From VFMC01 sp050248155 (GTDB taxonomy: Bacteria > Actinomycetota > Acidimicrobiia > Acidimicrobiales > Ilumatobacteraceae): a stretch of DNA of 64,000 bases. The notes below the pieces were generated by a model that saw only the letters and a program-made list of their open reading frames with translations, was not told where the DNA came from and ran no database searches. Position 1 is the first letter of the stretch; every line of letters starts with the position of its first letter. The DNA lies in contig JBFWSW010000012.1 of the NCBI GenBank assembly GCA_050248155.1, forward strand, positions 31,775 through 95,774. The letters are read 5' to 3'. Both the position numbers and the translations under genes were made by a program. Shown in pieces: positions 49,358-57,532 of the stretch.

Positions 49358-50718
49358 CGGCGCACCACGTGTCGCGGGGGACCGTACGGCGTCGGCAGAT
49401 CGACATCGCCCTGTCGCCAGCGCCGGCTCATCGAGCGCAGCACGACGACCGCTGCGCCGGCCATCGCCACGTAGACGACGACGATCACGGCCAAGCTCAC
49501 CCAGACAGCGCCGTTCGGCGTGACGGCGTCTCGGACGCGCATGACCTCGTGCACGATCCAGGGCTGCCGACCGACTTCCGTCACCGTCCAGCCCGCCTCG
49601 AGCGCGATCACCGAGGCCGGTCCCGAGAGGACGACCAGCCACAGGAGCCGGCGCGAATCGGTGAGCTCGCGACCTCGTCGCTTCCACGCTCGGCGCAGGA
49701 CGGCGGCCCCGACGCCGAGGACCGCGAGGCCGGTTCCGATCGCCACCATCACCTGGAACGCGACGTGGACGACGTTGACCGGAGGCTCGTCATCGTCCGG
49801 GATCCGATCGAGGCCGATCACCTCGCGATCGACCGAGCCCCGTGCGAGCCACGATCCGATGTTCGGGATCTCGATGCCGTAGCGCACCTCGCCGTCGATG
49901 AGCAGACCACCGAGCACGATCGGCGCGTGATCCTCGGTCTCGGTCGCCAGCTCCATCGCGGCGAGCTTGGCGGGCTGCTGGGTGCCGAGCCGCATGCCGG
50001 CGACGTGGCCGATGAAGGGTTGGACGACGGCACCGACCGTGGCGAAGGTGAGCGCGAGCGTGAGGCCCAGTCGGTGCAGCCGGTCGCGCCGGCCGCGCAG
50101 CAACCCACTCGCGTACACGGCCGCGACGACGAAGCCGACCACCATGTAGGCGGCGACCCACATGTGCAGGAACTGTGGCCACAGCGCGTCGTTGAACATC
50201 GCCGCCAGCGGATCGACGTCGACCACCTCGCCGTTCTCGATGCGGAACCCGCTCGGCGCGTTCATCCACGCGTTCACCGCGAGCACGCAGAACGTGCCGA
50301 ACACGCCCGTCGCCATCATCGGCAGCAGCATCATGATGTGCAGCCGCGGCGGCAGGCGATCCCAGCCGTAGAGGTAGATCCCCAGGAAGATCGCTTCGAG
50401 GAAGAAGGCGATGCCCTCCAGCGCGAAGGGCAGCCCGAGCACGTCACCGAAGCGCGACATGAGGCCGGGCCAGAGCAGACCCATCTCGAAGCTCAGCACC
50501 GTGCCCGAGACGGCACCGACCGCGAACAGCACCGCCGACACCTTCGACCACCGTCGGGCGAGCACCATCGCGTCGGCATCGCCGCGGAGGCCGCGCCGAT
50601 GAGCGATGAAGATGAGCGCTGGGAACGCCACACCGAAGCAGGACAGCACGATGTGGAAGCCCAGCGAGAGCGCCATCTGATAGCGGGCTGCCATCAGGTC
50701 ACCGGCGGTGGCGATCAT
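49354..50718 (-). CDS. cydA: cytochrome bd oxidase subunit I
   Basis: A 454-residue CydA with about nine segments. The heme ligand His near residue 22 lies in ALSLGFHIVLSCFGVAFP. GTVLSFEMGLLWPGLM contains the conserved Glu. GWTVTEVGRQPWIVHEVMR is the C-terminal block of CydA. The Q-loop between helices 6 and 7 is of the short (non-E. coli) form. It catalyses quinol oxidation at the periplasmic face. Followed directly by cydB. The 54-nt gap upstream to the next minus-strand gene contains nothing recognised. Confidence 0.93.
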   Translation of the reverse strand: MIATAGDLMAARYQMALSLGFHIVLSCFGVAFPALIFIAHRRGLRGDADAMVLARRWSKVSAVLFAVGAVSGTVLSFEMGLLWPGLMSRFGDVLGLPFALEGIAFFLEAIFLGIYLYGWDRLPPRLHIMMLLPMMATGVFGTFCVLAVNAWMNAPSGFRIENGEVVDVDPLAAMFNDALWPQFLHMWVAAYMVVGFVVAAVYASGLLRGRRDRLHRLGLTLALTFATVGAVVQPFIGHVAGMRLGTQQPAKLAAMELATETEDHAPIVLGGLLIDGEVRYGIEIPNIGSWLARGSVDREVIGLDRIPDDDEPPVNVVHVAFQVMVAIGTGLAVLGVGAAVLRRAWKRRGRELTDSRRLLWLVVLSGPASVIALEAGWTVTEVGRQPWIVHEVMRVRDAVTPNGAVWVSLAVIVVVYVAMAGAAVVVLRSMSRRWRQGDVDLPTPYGPPRHVVRR

Positions 50719-50772
50719 CGCGACCTCCTCGGCGCGACAGTACCGCTCACGGTCCGATCGAAACCCGCTGGG

Positions 50773-51213
50773 TCAGGTGACGCCGAACACGCCCCGCACG
50801 CCGTCGGCCGCGTCGGCGAGCAGCGCGCGGACGTCGTCCAGCGAGGCCTCGGCCTTCACGGCCGACTCGACGGCTGCGAGCGAGTCGAGCAGCGACGACC
50901 GCGTGGAGGTGGCGATCCACGGCGCGTCGTCGAGGTCGGCGATGAGCGAGACGCGCAGCTCGTCGAGCGGCTCGACGACGCCGCTCGTTGCGGTGTCGGT
51001 GCCGGCGAGCACCTGTTCGTACTCGATGTCGAGCCGTTCGATGCCGGTGGCGATCTCGGCGGCCTTGTCGCGCACGTCACCGACCCGGTCGTCGATGGAC
51101 GGCACCTGCTGGCGACCGACGAGCAGCCCCGCACCGAAGGCCACGAGCGCGGCGACGGCGACGGCGACGATCGCCCGGCGGCGACGCGTGGCGAGCGAGA
51201 CGTAGAGGGCCAT
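50773..51213 (-). CDS. membrane-anchored hypothetical protein
   Basis: A 146-residue protein. One transmembrane helix near the N-terminus (AIVAVAVAALVAFGAGLLVG) follows a basic stretch (RRRR), giving an N-in topology. The rest is an acidic, helical extracytoplasmic domain with leucine-rich heptads (VGDVRDKAAEIATGIERLDI). Similar to helical domains in iron-uptake proteins (EfeO/FTR1 N-terminal), but too diverged to call. ATG overlaps the stop of the hydantoinase-like gene (TGATG), making it the last of four genes with FTR1. Confidence 0.65.
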   Translation of the reverse strand: MALYVSLATRRRRAIVAVAVAALVAFGAGLLVGRQQVPSIDDRVGDVRDKAAEIATGIERLDIEYEQVLAGTDTATSGVVEPLDELRVSLIADLDDAPWIATSTRSSLLDSLAAVESAVKAEASLDDVRALLADAADGVRGVFGVT

Positions 51214-53234
51214 CAACGGCTCCTTCCGACGAGGTACGTGATGCCGGTGCGCCCGGCGAAGTCGTCGATCGCCGTGCCCGGTGAGGACAGCTCGATCAGA
51301 CGCCGGCCGTCGATGATCCAGACCGACGGACGCAGGAGGACGGGACCACGGTGGCGGGTGAGCCGCTCGATGTCACGGGCGAGCTCGCTCTCGCTCGACA
51401 CGACTCCGTCGACGGCTGCGACCGGATCGCCGTACCGGTCGAGCACACGGATGTGCGCGCCATCGACCGTGAGCCAGAAGAGCCCCAGGTGCTCGACCTG
51501 GGCTCCGGGGGCTGCTTCGGCGACGATCAGCGTCTCGTCAGCTTCTGCGCGTCCTGGCAGCGCACCGGATGAGAGGGCGATCGCCCCGGTCGCGACCGCG
51601 CGCACCGTGCTGCGTTCGGGTTCCTCCTCGAGGCGGACCTCGACGCTCGACGGGCTGGCGCCGGCCGCGACCACCTCGTCCTCGACGTCGGCCATGAGCT
51701 GTTCGATCGTGCGCGCGTCGGCCTGGCCGACGGTGCGCTCGCGCTCGGCGCGGAGCAACGACAGGGCGTCGCCGATCGACGAGATGATCTCCGCGTGCTC
51801 GGGCACGACCAGCGGCCACCCGAGCATCGACGCCACGTGGCGGGCGAGGCCACCTGCGCCGCCCCCGACGCCGACGAGGGTCGGCTGTTCGAGCTTCGAG
51901 GTGCGCGCGACGGTGAGCGCGAGCTCGCACACGGCCTCACCCGACGCCGCCAACATCTGCGTCGCGATCGTGTGCGCGTCGGACCGCATCGATCGGGCCA
52001 GGGCCTCGAAAGCCGCGAGCGCCGCTGTCGGCTCGGCGTGGCAGTAGTCGCCCGGTCGGGTCACGCCGAGCGCGTTGGCCGCGCAGGTGTTCGTGACGGC
52101 GACCCGACTGCCGTCGCGGCATCGGAGCACTGCGGTGTCACTGGGATCGCCGGGGCGCGCGGCAACGACCTCGAGCTCGGCGCCCGCGAGCCGCTCGGGG
52201 TCGACGAAGCATGAGTACTCGAGCCCGGCGATGTGCGCCGAGCGAGGGCCGACCCCGTGCACACGGCCCCGCCTGACCCGCAGCATCGAACCACCGGCCA
52301 CCCCGACGACCCGCACGTCGACCGAGCGCAACGCGGTGGCGTGCGACGCTACCCGGACGTAGGACAGGGCCGGATGCCCGTGGCGGACGGCTGCGATGTT
52401 GGACGAGGTGCCCCCCACCTCGATGACGATCGCGTCGGTCACGCCCGTGTAGCGCAGTGCGCCGGCCACCGACGCGGACGGTCCGCTGTAGAGCGTGCGG
52501 ACCGGCGCCGACGCGAAGCCGGCCAGGTCGGTGGCACCGCCGTCACTGCGCATCACCATCACCGGTGCGTGGATGCCGGCGGCCTTCACGCCGTCAGCCA
52601 CGAACTGAGCGGTCGACATCGCGATCGGCACGATCGACGCGTTCAACGCCGCCGTGACGGTGCGCAGCTCGAGCCCGTACAGCCCGCTCAGCTCGGTGGA
52701 CGTGCACGCCGGCAACCCGGCTTCGCGGGCCAGTGCCGCGACGGCGTCCTCGTTGGTGGTGTCGTCGGGCGAGAACGCCTCGGCCACGCACACGGCCGAG
52801 ACGTCGTCGTCGGCGAAGCGCCGGAGGGTACCCTCGATCTGCTGTGCAGGCAGCCCGTCGGTGACGTCGAAGAACGCGTGCCGCACGCGCAGGACCTTCC
52901 CGGCGGCCACCTCGACGTCGTGGATGCGCGTGCGCTTCTCGATCCGAGACAGGTCGGGGCGGCGGCCCATGCCGATGACGCCGACCAGTCCGACGTCGCC
53001 CTCGAGCAGCGCGTTCACCGCCTGCGTCGTCGAGTGGGTGACGAGCTCGATCTCGTCGGCACCGACCTGGTGGGCGAGGTCGACGACGGCTGCGACGACC
53101 CCCTCGGCGACGCCACCGGGTGCCGAGTGGGTCGTGGGCACGATGCTCGACGCGACCATGCGGCCCGCGGCCAGGTCGAACGCGACCGCCTTGGTGAAGG
53201 TGCCCCCGACGTCGACGCCGACGCGCACGCTCAC
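51213..53234 (-). CDS. hydantoinase/oxoprolinase-like (HyuA) protein with altered motifs
   Basis: A 673-residue protein of the HyuA ATP-dependent amidohydrolase superfamily. The N-terminal actin-like domain starts RVGVDVGGTFTKAVAFD (usually TFTD). THSTTQAVNALLEG is the conserved THGTT-like block. VIEVGGTSSNIAAVRHG replaces the usual GGTSxDV with an Asn. PTLVGVGGGAGGLARHVA is the C-terminal phosphate-binding block. The two missing Asp suggest changed or lost ATPase chemistry. No HyuB gene is present. The GTG start overlaps the FTR1 stop, and the stop overlaps the next start: a tight operon with iron transport genes, which is unexpected. Confidence 0.82.
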   Translation of the reverse strand: MSVRVGVDVGGTFTKAVAFDLAAGRMVASSIVPTTHSAPGGVAEGVVAAVVDLAHQVGADEIELVTHSTTQAVNALLEGDVGLVGVIGMGRRPDLSRIEKRTRIHDVEVAAGKVLRVRHAFFDVTDGLPAQQIEGTLRRFADDDVSAVCVAEAFSPDDTTNEDAVAALAREAGLPACTSTELSGLYGLELRTVTAALNASIVPIAMSTAQFVADGVKAAGIHAPVMVMRSDGGATDLAGFASAPVRTLYSGPSASVAGALRYTGVTDAIVIEVGGTSSNIAAVRHGHPALSYVRVASHATALRSVDVRVVGVAGGSMLRVRRGRVHGVGPRSAHIAGLEYSCFVDPERLAGAELEVVAARPGDPSDTAVLRCRDGSRVAVTNTCAANALGVTRPGDYCHAEPTAALAAFEALARSMRSDAHTIATQMLAASGEAVCELALTVARTSKLEQPTLVGVGGGAGGLARHVASMLGWPLVVPEHAEIISSIGDALSLLRAERERTVGQADARTIEQLMADVEDEVVAAGASPSSVEVRLEEEPERSTVRAVATGAIALSSGALPGRAEADETLIVAEAAPGAQVEHLGLFWLTVDGAHIRVLDRYGDPVAAVDGVVSSESELARDIERLTRHRGPVLLRPSVWIIDGRRLIELSSPGTAIDDFAGRTGITYLVGRSR

Positions 53235-54478
53235 GACGGGTGCGGCACGAGCCCGGTGGTCGGCGCTGGCCGGCGCGCGCGGCGCGGCTTCACCACGAAC
53301 GCGTACACCGCTCCGAGGAGGTAGATGGCGGCCAGCGCCGCCTGGGCGACGAGCGACGGCACCGTCGGCCAGATGCCGGTCGCCTCGGCCAGGAAGATCG
53401 GCAGACGTGGTCCGCTCGTGCGCCGGTAGGCGATCACGTCTGCCGCCTGCAGCGTGTTCATGGCGTTGCCGAGGAAGGCGACCGAGGTGGCCATCACCAT
53501 CGCGACAGCGGTGTTCATGAACGTGCGCACCGGCAGCTTGCGCCCGACCTTGAACACCAGCCAGGCGACGGCGGTGAGCGCCACGAGGGCGAGGCCCACA
53601 CCGAGCAGGATGTACCGGCCCATGCCCTCGCCGAAGCTGAGGAGCGATTGATAGAAGAGGGCCGTCTCGAAGCCCTCGCGATAGACCGCGGTGAAGCCGA
53701 CCGCCACCAGCGAGCCCGTCGAACCGACCGAGATCGCGCTCCACAGGCGGGCGCGCACGAACTCCATCCAGCGCTTGTGCTCGAGTCGCGCGATCAGCCA
53801 GAACGAGACGTAGAACAGCACGGCGACGGCCGCGAGCGCAGTGATCGCCTCGAGCACCTCTCGCCCGACTGGCAGGAGCGAGAACAGCGTCGGCATCAGC
53901 AGCACGGTGATGACCGTCGCCACCGCGGCGAGTCCGACCCCGGCCAGGATCGGCTTGATGTAGTGGGGCGTCCGCGCGGCTTCGAGGTACCCGAGCAGCA
54001 CCGAGAGCAGCAGCACGATCTCGAAGCCTTCGCGGAAGAGGATGAGGAATCCCTGTGTGGCCATCAGCGTGGGGCCGCCGACGCCGGCATCGGTCAGCTT
54101 GCGCTCCGCCTGGTCGAGCAGGTCGCGCAATGTGATGATCTCGTCGCGGATCTGGTCGAGCGGCGCACCGTCCTTGATCGACTGGCGGACGTAGGAGAAC
54201 TGCGACTCGGCCCTGATCGTGAGCTCGTTGTCGGCGATGCGCAAGGGGATCTCGACGAGCTCGAAGTGCGCGAGGTAGCCGTCTCTCGCGGCGGCGAGGG
54301 CTTCGTCGGCGCGACCGGACTTGATGAGTGCCAGCGTCTCGTCGACCGACGCCCTGGTCTCGTCGAGAAGCTCGATCGCCTCGGAACGTGACACGCCATC
54401 GGCTGCCGACGCGGTGGAGGTGGGCGCAGCGACCGACAGCCCGATCGTGACGATCACGACGGCGATCAGCGCGCGCAT
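53231..54478 (-). CDS. FTR1/EfeU-family iron permease with N-terminal helical domain
   Basis: A 415-residue protein. After a signal peptide (ALIAVVIVTIGLSVAAPTS), residues about 30-130 form a charged helical extracytoplasmic domain. The seven-helix FTR1 permease follows with two iron-binding REGFE motifs: FLILFREGFEIVLL (near 149) and VYREGFETALFYQ (near 266). It imports ferric iron, usually after oxidation by a partner. A lipoprotein gene lies 6 nt upstream and a hydantoinase-like gene overlaps downstream. No multicopper oxidase or DyP peroxidase (EfeB) is adjacent. Confidence 0.9.
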   Translation of the reverse strand: MRALIAVVIVTIGLSVAAPTSTASAADGVSRSEAIELLDETRASVDETLALIKSGRADEALAAARDGYLAHFELVEIPLRIADNELTIRAESQFSYVRQSIKDGAPLDQIRDEIITLRDLLDQAERKLTDAGVGGPTLMATQGFLILFREGFEIVLLLSVLLGYLEAARTPHYIKPILAGVGLAAVATVITVLLMPTLFSLLPVGREVLEAITALAAVAVLFYVSFWLIARLEHKRWMEFVRARLWSAISVGSTGSLVAVGFTAVYREGFETALFYQSLLSFGEGMGRYILLGVGLALVALTAVAWLVFKVGRKLPVRTFMNTAVAMVMATSVAFLGNAMNTLQAADVIAYRRTSGPRLPIFLAEATGIWPTVPSLVAQAALAAIYLLGAVYAFVVKPRRARRPAPTTGLVPHPS

Positions 54479-54484
54479 GTCGGC

Positions 54485-54904
54485 TCAGCCGGGGTGTGCA
54501 GCCAGGTACTGGGCCGCGGTGTCGCCGAAGTCGGTGATCGCGCTCTGCATGCCCACCGCGTCGCCGCTCTCGGCGCCTTTCTTGAACACGCCGAGCGCAT
54601 CCTCGAACGCGAGGTACATCTCGGGCTCGTTCTCTTTGATCGTGCCCTCGTAGCTGCCCCACAGCTCGTAGAGGTCGAGCACGGCCGCGTCGGTCGCCGT
54701 CTCGGGTGCGGCGGCGAGCGCGGTCATCTCCGCTGTCGTGCCGCCGAGACCCTTCGCCACCTCTTGGTCGGACACGATCTCGTACTCGCCCTCCAGCTCG
54801 ACAGAGCTGGCCGGTGTGCCGGTGTCGTCGTCACCTCCGCACGCGGCGAGCGGGACGATCACGACGAGCAGGCCGGCGAGAGCACCGGCGACGCGAGGAC
54901 GCAT
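54485..54904 (-). CDS. helical lipoprotein of the FTR1 operon
   Basis: A 139-residue lipoprotein. The signal peptide ends in LVVIVPLAACGG (acylated Cys near 22). The mature part is helical and acidic (LWGSYEGTIKENEPEMYLAF, then DALGVFKKGAES). The W...EG.....P.MY..FED pattern resembles the soluble, iron-related helical domains fused to or near FTR1 proteins. It probably delivers or senses iron for the permease 6 nt downstream. First gene of the operon; a 143-nt gap precedes it. Confidence 0.75.
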   Translation of the reverse strand: MRPRVAGALAGLLVVIVPLAACGGDDDTGTPASSVELEGEYEIVSDQEVAKGLGGTTAEMTALAAAPETATDAAVLDLYELWGSYEGTIKENEPEMYLAFEDALGVFKKGAESGDAVGMQSAITDFGDTAAQYLAAHPG

Positions 54905-55047
54905 GCGGACAGCGTACCGCCCACTGTTAGGAGCGCCTAAGCGGCGACGGGTGAATCTCGGGGGCTCGATTGGGGTGCGCGGTCGTCCGGAGGAGGTCGC
55001 GGCGGATGGGGTGCCTCGTATCCGTCGCAAGGTGACGACGACGCGCG

Positions 55048-57348
55048 TCACCGGCGCGCGTCGGCGATCGCCCTCCAGACCCGCTCGGGTGTGGCCGGCA
55101 TGTCGATGTGCCGGACACCCAGATGGCTCACCGCGTCCACGACGGCGGATTGCACCGCAGGCGTCGACCCGATCGTGCCGCTCTCGCCGATGCCCTTCGC
55201 GCCGAGCGGGTTCACGAACGTCGGCGTCTCCATGTGCACCACTTCGACGCTCGGCAGCTCGGCCGCCGAGATGAAGGCGTAGTCGGCGAGGTTCGAGGTG
55301 ACGGGGTTGCCGTCCTCGTCGTAGCGGACCTCCTCGAGCAGCGCCTGCGCAGCGCCCTGGGCCACGCCGCCGTGGATCTGCCCCTCGAGCAGCATCGGGT
55401 TGAGCACCCTCCCGGCGTCGTCGCACGCGACGTGGCGCAGGTGACGCACCTGACCCGTCTCGGTGTCGACCTCGACGACGGCCACGTGCGCCCCGAAGGG
55501 GAACGTCGCGCCCGAGGCCTGGAAGAACGTCGCCCGGGCCAGGCCCTCGGGGAGCTCGTCGTCGGCCTGCGCGGCGAGGGCCAGCTCGGCCCACGTGCGG
55601 GCCATGGCCGGCGTGCCGGCCACGTGGAACGCGCCCGCGTCCTTGTCGAGCACGACGTCGGCCTCGTCGGCCTCGAGCAGCTTGGCTGCCAGCCTGCGGG
55701 CCGTGTCGACGAGCTCGCCGGCCGCGTTCCACACCGCCGCGCCGCCCTGCTGCAGCGAGCGCGAGCCCATCGTGCCCGTTCCCTGCGGCACCAGATCGGT
55801 GTCGCCCCAGATGACCTCGATGCGTTCCATCGGGATGCCGGTCTGCTCGTGCGTGAGCATGCTCCACGACGTGACGTGGCCCTGACCGTGCGGCGAGGTA
55901 CCCGTGTAGACCTTCGCCGAGCCGTCGTCCAGCACCTCGATGCGGGCGTGCTCGCCGAACGGTGGAACACCGCCCGTGATCTCGACGTACGCGCTGACCC
56001 CGATGCCCAGCTGCTTGGCGTCGCCGCGGGCGCGACGCTCGGCCTGCTCGGCTCGCAGCGCGTCGTACCCTGCGACCTCGAGCGCCTTGTCGAGCGCGGT
56101 CTCGTAGTCGCCCACGTCGTAGGCCTGCCCCACCGCAGTGGTGTGCGGCTCGCTGAACGCGCCGATGAGGTTCTTGCGGCGGACCTCGACCGGATCCATC
56201 CCGATGGCGGTGGCGAACAGGTCCATGGCCCGCTCGGCCGCAGCCGTCGCCTCGGGTCGACCCGCACCGCGATACGCGGTGGTGAGCGTGGTGTTGGTGA
56301 CGACGCTGGTCGTGCGGCATTCGATGTTGGCGATGTCGTACACAGCGCTCGCCATCGGCCTTGTCATGAACGGCGCGAGCACCGTGCCCATCTCGGCGAA
56401 CGAGCCACAGTCCTGGATGACGTGCATCTGGTAGTGGGTGACGCGGCCATCACGGCTCCCGCCGATCGTGACGTGCTGCACCTGGGCACGGCCGTGACCG
56501 AGCGACATCATGCTCTCGCTGCGCGTCTCGCGCCACCGCACCGGCCGGCTGAGGCGGCGGGCGATGACACCCAGGAGCGCTTCCTCCGGATAGCACGAGA
56601 TCTTGGCGCCGAAGCCCCCGCCCACGTCCGGGGTGATGACCTTCACCTCCGTCGCCTCCACCCCGTTCGCGGCGACGATGGTGTCCTTCGCCCCCTGAGC
56701 CCCCTGCGTGCTCAGCCACTGGTGCAGCCGGCCGTCGATCCACGCCGCGGCCGACCCGCGCACCTCGAGTGGGCACGGCGCGACACGCTGGTTGACGAGC
56801 CGCCGCGTCGCCGTGACCTCGCAACCAGCGAAGAACGCATCGCCGGTGTTGTCGGGCATGCCGAGGACGGTGGTGTCGAACACGACGTTGCTGCCGGCCG
56901 TTTCGTAGAGGAGCGTGTCGCTGGTCATCGCCGCCTCGACGTCGATGAGCACCGGCAGCGGGTCGTAGTCGACGACGACCGCCTCGGCCGCATCCTCGCC
57001 CTGATCGGCGCGTTCGGTGACGACGGCGGCGATCGGTTCGCCGACGTAGCGCACCTTGTCGATCGCCAGCAGACCTCGGGCCACGGTCGGGTTGAAGGGT
57101 GAGGCGACGGGCTGCAGGCCGAGATCAGCGGCCGTCAGCACAGCGAGCACTCCGGGCATCGCACGGGCTGCGCTCGCATCGATGGCCGTGATGGTGGCAT
57201 GCGCATGCGACGACCGGACGTAGGTGACGTGCGCCGCGCCGGCGAGCGCCGGCTCGTCGAGCAGGTCGTCGACGTAGACGCCTCCTGTCGTCAGGAACTT
57301 CGGGTCCTCCTTGCGAAGCACTCGATTGCCCAGGATGCTGCCGGCCAC
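55048..57348 (-). CDS. CoxL-type molybdopterin large subunit, form II
   Basis: A 766-residue catalytic subunit of the xanthine dehydrogenase/CO dehydrogenase family. Blocks: GNRVLRKEDPKFLTTGGVYV, PDVGGGFGAK (Mo-cofactor contact), LTTAYRGAGRPEATAAAERA near residue 357-368, and the C-terminal GAKGIGESGTIGSTPAV with the catalytic Glu (IGES). The active loop is AYRGAGR, the form II signature, rather than AYXCSFR of true form I CO dehydrogenase. The substrate is therefore uncertain. Start GTG with AGGAGG close upstream. CoxS/M-type subunits are encoded 8.7 kb away. Confidence 0.9.
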   Translation of the reverse strand: MAGSILGNRVLRKEDPKFLTTGGVYVDDLLDEPALAGAAHVTYVRSSHAHATITAIDASAARAMPGVLAVLTAADLGLQPVASPFNPTVARGLLAIDKVRYVGEPIAAVVTERADQGEDAAEAVVVDYDPLPVLIDVEAAMTSDTLLYETAGSNVVFDTTVLGMPDNTGDAFFAGCEVTATRRLVNQRVAPCPLEVRGSAAAWIDGRLHQWLSTQGAQGAKDTIVAANGVEATEVKVITPDVGGGFGAKISCYPEEALLGVIARRLSRPVRWRETRSESMMSLGHGRAQVQHVTIGGSRDGRVTHYQMHVIQDCGSFAEMGTVLAPFMTRPMASAVYDIANIECRTTSVVTNTTLTTAYRGAGRPEATAAAERAMDLFATAIGMDPVEVRRKNLIGAFSEPHTTAVGQAYDVGDYETALDKALEVAGYDALRAEQAERRARGDAKQLGIGVSAYVEITGGVPPFGEHARIEVLDDGSAKVYTGTSPHGQGHVTSWSMLTHEQTGIPMERIEVIWGDTDLVPQGTGTMGSRSLQQGGAAVWNAAGELVDTARRLAAKLLEADEADVVLDKDAGAFHVAGTPAMARTWAELALAAQADDELPEGLARATFFQASGATFPFGAHVAVVEVDTETGQVRHLRHVACDDAGRVLNPMLLEGQIHGGVAQGAAQALLEEVRYDEDGNPVTSNLADYAFISAAELPSVEVVHMETPTFVNPLGAKGIGESGTIGSTPAVQSAVVDAVSHLGVRHIDMPATPERVWRAIADARR

Positions 57349-57497
57349 TGTCTGCCTCCTCCGTGGTCACACACCCATCCGGATGGCGCCGGGCGGACAT
57401 TAGCGATCGGCCATCGGTTCCACCGGGGTGGGCCGCCGAGGCGGGAGTGTGACGGGTGACCGCACGTCGCGGGTGCATGCCCGTGTCCAGATCTTTA

Positions 57498-57520
57498 CGA
57501 TACGAGACTGTGTCGTATCG
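57498..57520. promoter_or_regulatory. TetR-type operator upstream of DHA2 transporter
   Basis: CGATACGA (57498-57505) and TCGTATCG (57513-57520) are perfect inverted arms with a 7-bp centre. The site overlaps the likely -10 (TACGAT) of the transporter gene and lies 12 nt before its GTG. It is the kind of operator bound by TetR proteins paired with DHA2 pumps; one is encoded just downstream. Confidence 0.75.
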
Positions 57521-57532
57521 AAAGGTGAGCGC

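Noticed and set aside
49330..52047. Long plus-strand reading frame opposite cydA and the hydantoinase-like gene
   Set aside because: Same reason: it mirrors cydA and HyuA-like coding sequence and has no motif.
51213..54662. Single giant protein fusing the hydantoinase-like region with upstream sequence
   Set aside because: The upstream part is out of frame with FTR1 and is shadow sequence. The GTG at 53234, overlapping the FTR1 stop, gives a normal-length HyuA-like protein.
55048..57348. True form I carbon monoxide dehydrogenase large subunit
   Set aside because: The active loop is AYRGAGR instead of AYXCSFR, so CO oxidation is not supported.
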